In this document: positions 6,079-6,225 of the stretch, in pieces | How positions within the stretch are numbered: the stretch's first letter is position 1 | Layout: each line of letters starts with the position of its first letter | Assembly: GCA_946623485.1 (NCBI GenBank) | Contig: CAMORF010000145.1 | Span: forward strand, 1 to 6,225 | Length of the DNA: 6,225 nucleotides | Origin: an uncultured Clostridia bacterium | GTDB taxonomy: Bacteria > Bacillota > Clostridia > Lachnospirales > Lachnospiraceae | Reading direction: 5' to 3' | Made by a program: the position numbers and the translations under genes | The notes under the pieces: generated by a model | Told to the model about the DNA's origin: nothing | The model's input: the letters and a program-made list of their open reading frames with translations, nothing else | Databases searched by the model: none

Positions 6079-6225
6079 ATGGCAAACGAACTGATCCAGA
6101 CAGAGTATGCGGAAATCATGCAGAAGTCATACATTGACTACGCCATGAGTGTTATCGTGGCGCGGGCGCCCCCCGATGTCCGGGACGGGCTGAAGCCGGT
6201 CCAGCGCAGGACGCTTTATGATATG
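6079..6225 (+). CDS. parC: Type IIA DNA topoisomerase A subunit, N-terminal part (ParC-like / GyrA family), cut by window end
   Basis: Only the first 49 residues are visible. They carry the conserved opening of GyrA/Par[18 protein letters not shown] at 14-30, then [17 protein letters not shown] at 33-49. The breakage-reunion subunit forms an A2B2 enzyme with the preceding gene's product and carries the active-site tyrosine further on, outside the window. Gln rather than His in KPVQRR is the form found in ParC of E. coli and B. subtilis, whereas GyrA has KPVHRR; this favours topoisomerase IV. The usual RALPDVRDG reads RAPPDVRDG here. AAGGA at 6062-6066 is 12 nt from the ATG, somewhat far; GAGAG at 6068-6072 is closer but weaker. 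The gene lies 69 nt after the B subunit and is likely co-transcribed. Confidence 0.88.
   Translation, partial: MANELIQTEYAEIMQKSYIDYAMSVIVARAPPDVRDGLKPVQRRTLYDM

Overview
The window is a compact, co-directional block of chromosomal housekeeping genes, all on the + strand. Base composition is moderate in GC. The gene set is an archaeal/fungal-type aspartate-semialdehyde dehydrogenase, a TopB-type topoisomerase III, a small GlmU-like hexapeptide-repeat protein, and a second-type ParE/ParC-like pair. This set and the protein sequences suggest a Clostridia genome, most likely Lachnospiraceae. That assignment rests on recalled family resemblance, not on a search.

Layout: 1-98 is an AT-richer leader ending in a strong Shine-Dalgarno. 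99-1181 is asd. After only 6 nt, 1188-3311 is topB, whose 3' end is a run of imperfect Lys/Gly/Ala/Pro-coding repeats. 3312-3414 is formally intergenic, but its first 85 nt still encode the same kind of repeat in the +1 frame, ending at a stop at 3394-3396. This looks like the remains of a longer TopB tail cut by a frameshift. 3415-4083 is the left-handed beta-helix (LbH) protein, whose stop codon abuts the ATG of the topoisomerase B subunit (4084-6009). A 69-nt spacer with an imperfect hairpin follows, and then the topoisomerase A subunit starts at 6079 and runs off the window.

The spacing suggests one transcription unit. Its theme is DNA topology: TopB (type IA) and a ParE/ParC-like type IIA enzyme can both unlink daughter chromosomes, so the cluster puts two decatenation activities together. 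asd supplies the branch point for lysine/diaminopimelate, threonine and methionine synthesis, and the LbH protein resembles sugar-nucleotide or GlcNAc-1-phosphate acetyltransferase domains. Both could link the cluster loosely to cell-wall growth, but that link is inference.

No mobile element, CRISPR array, tRNA, rRNA or defence system was seen, and I found no clearly novel system. The best lead is the frame-shifted repeat tail across the topB stop codon. Weaker leads are the mixed gyrase/topoisomerase IV signatures, the hairpin between the two subunit genes, and the topB start, which lacks a clear ribosome binding site.
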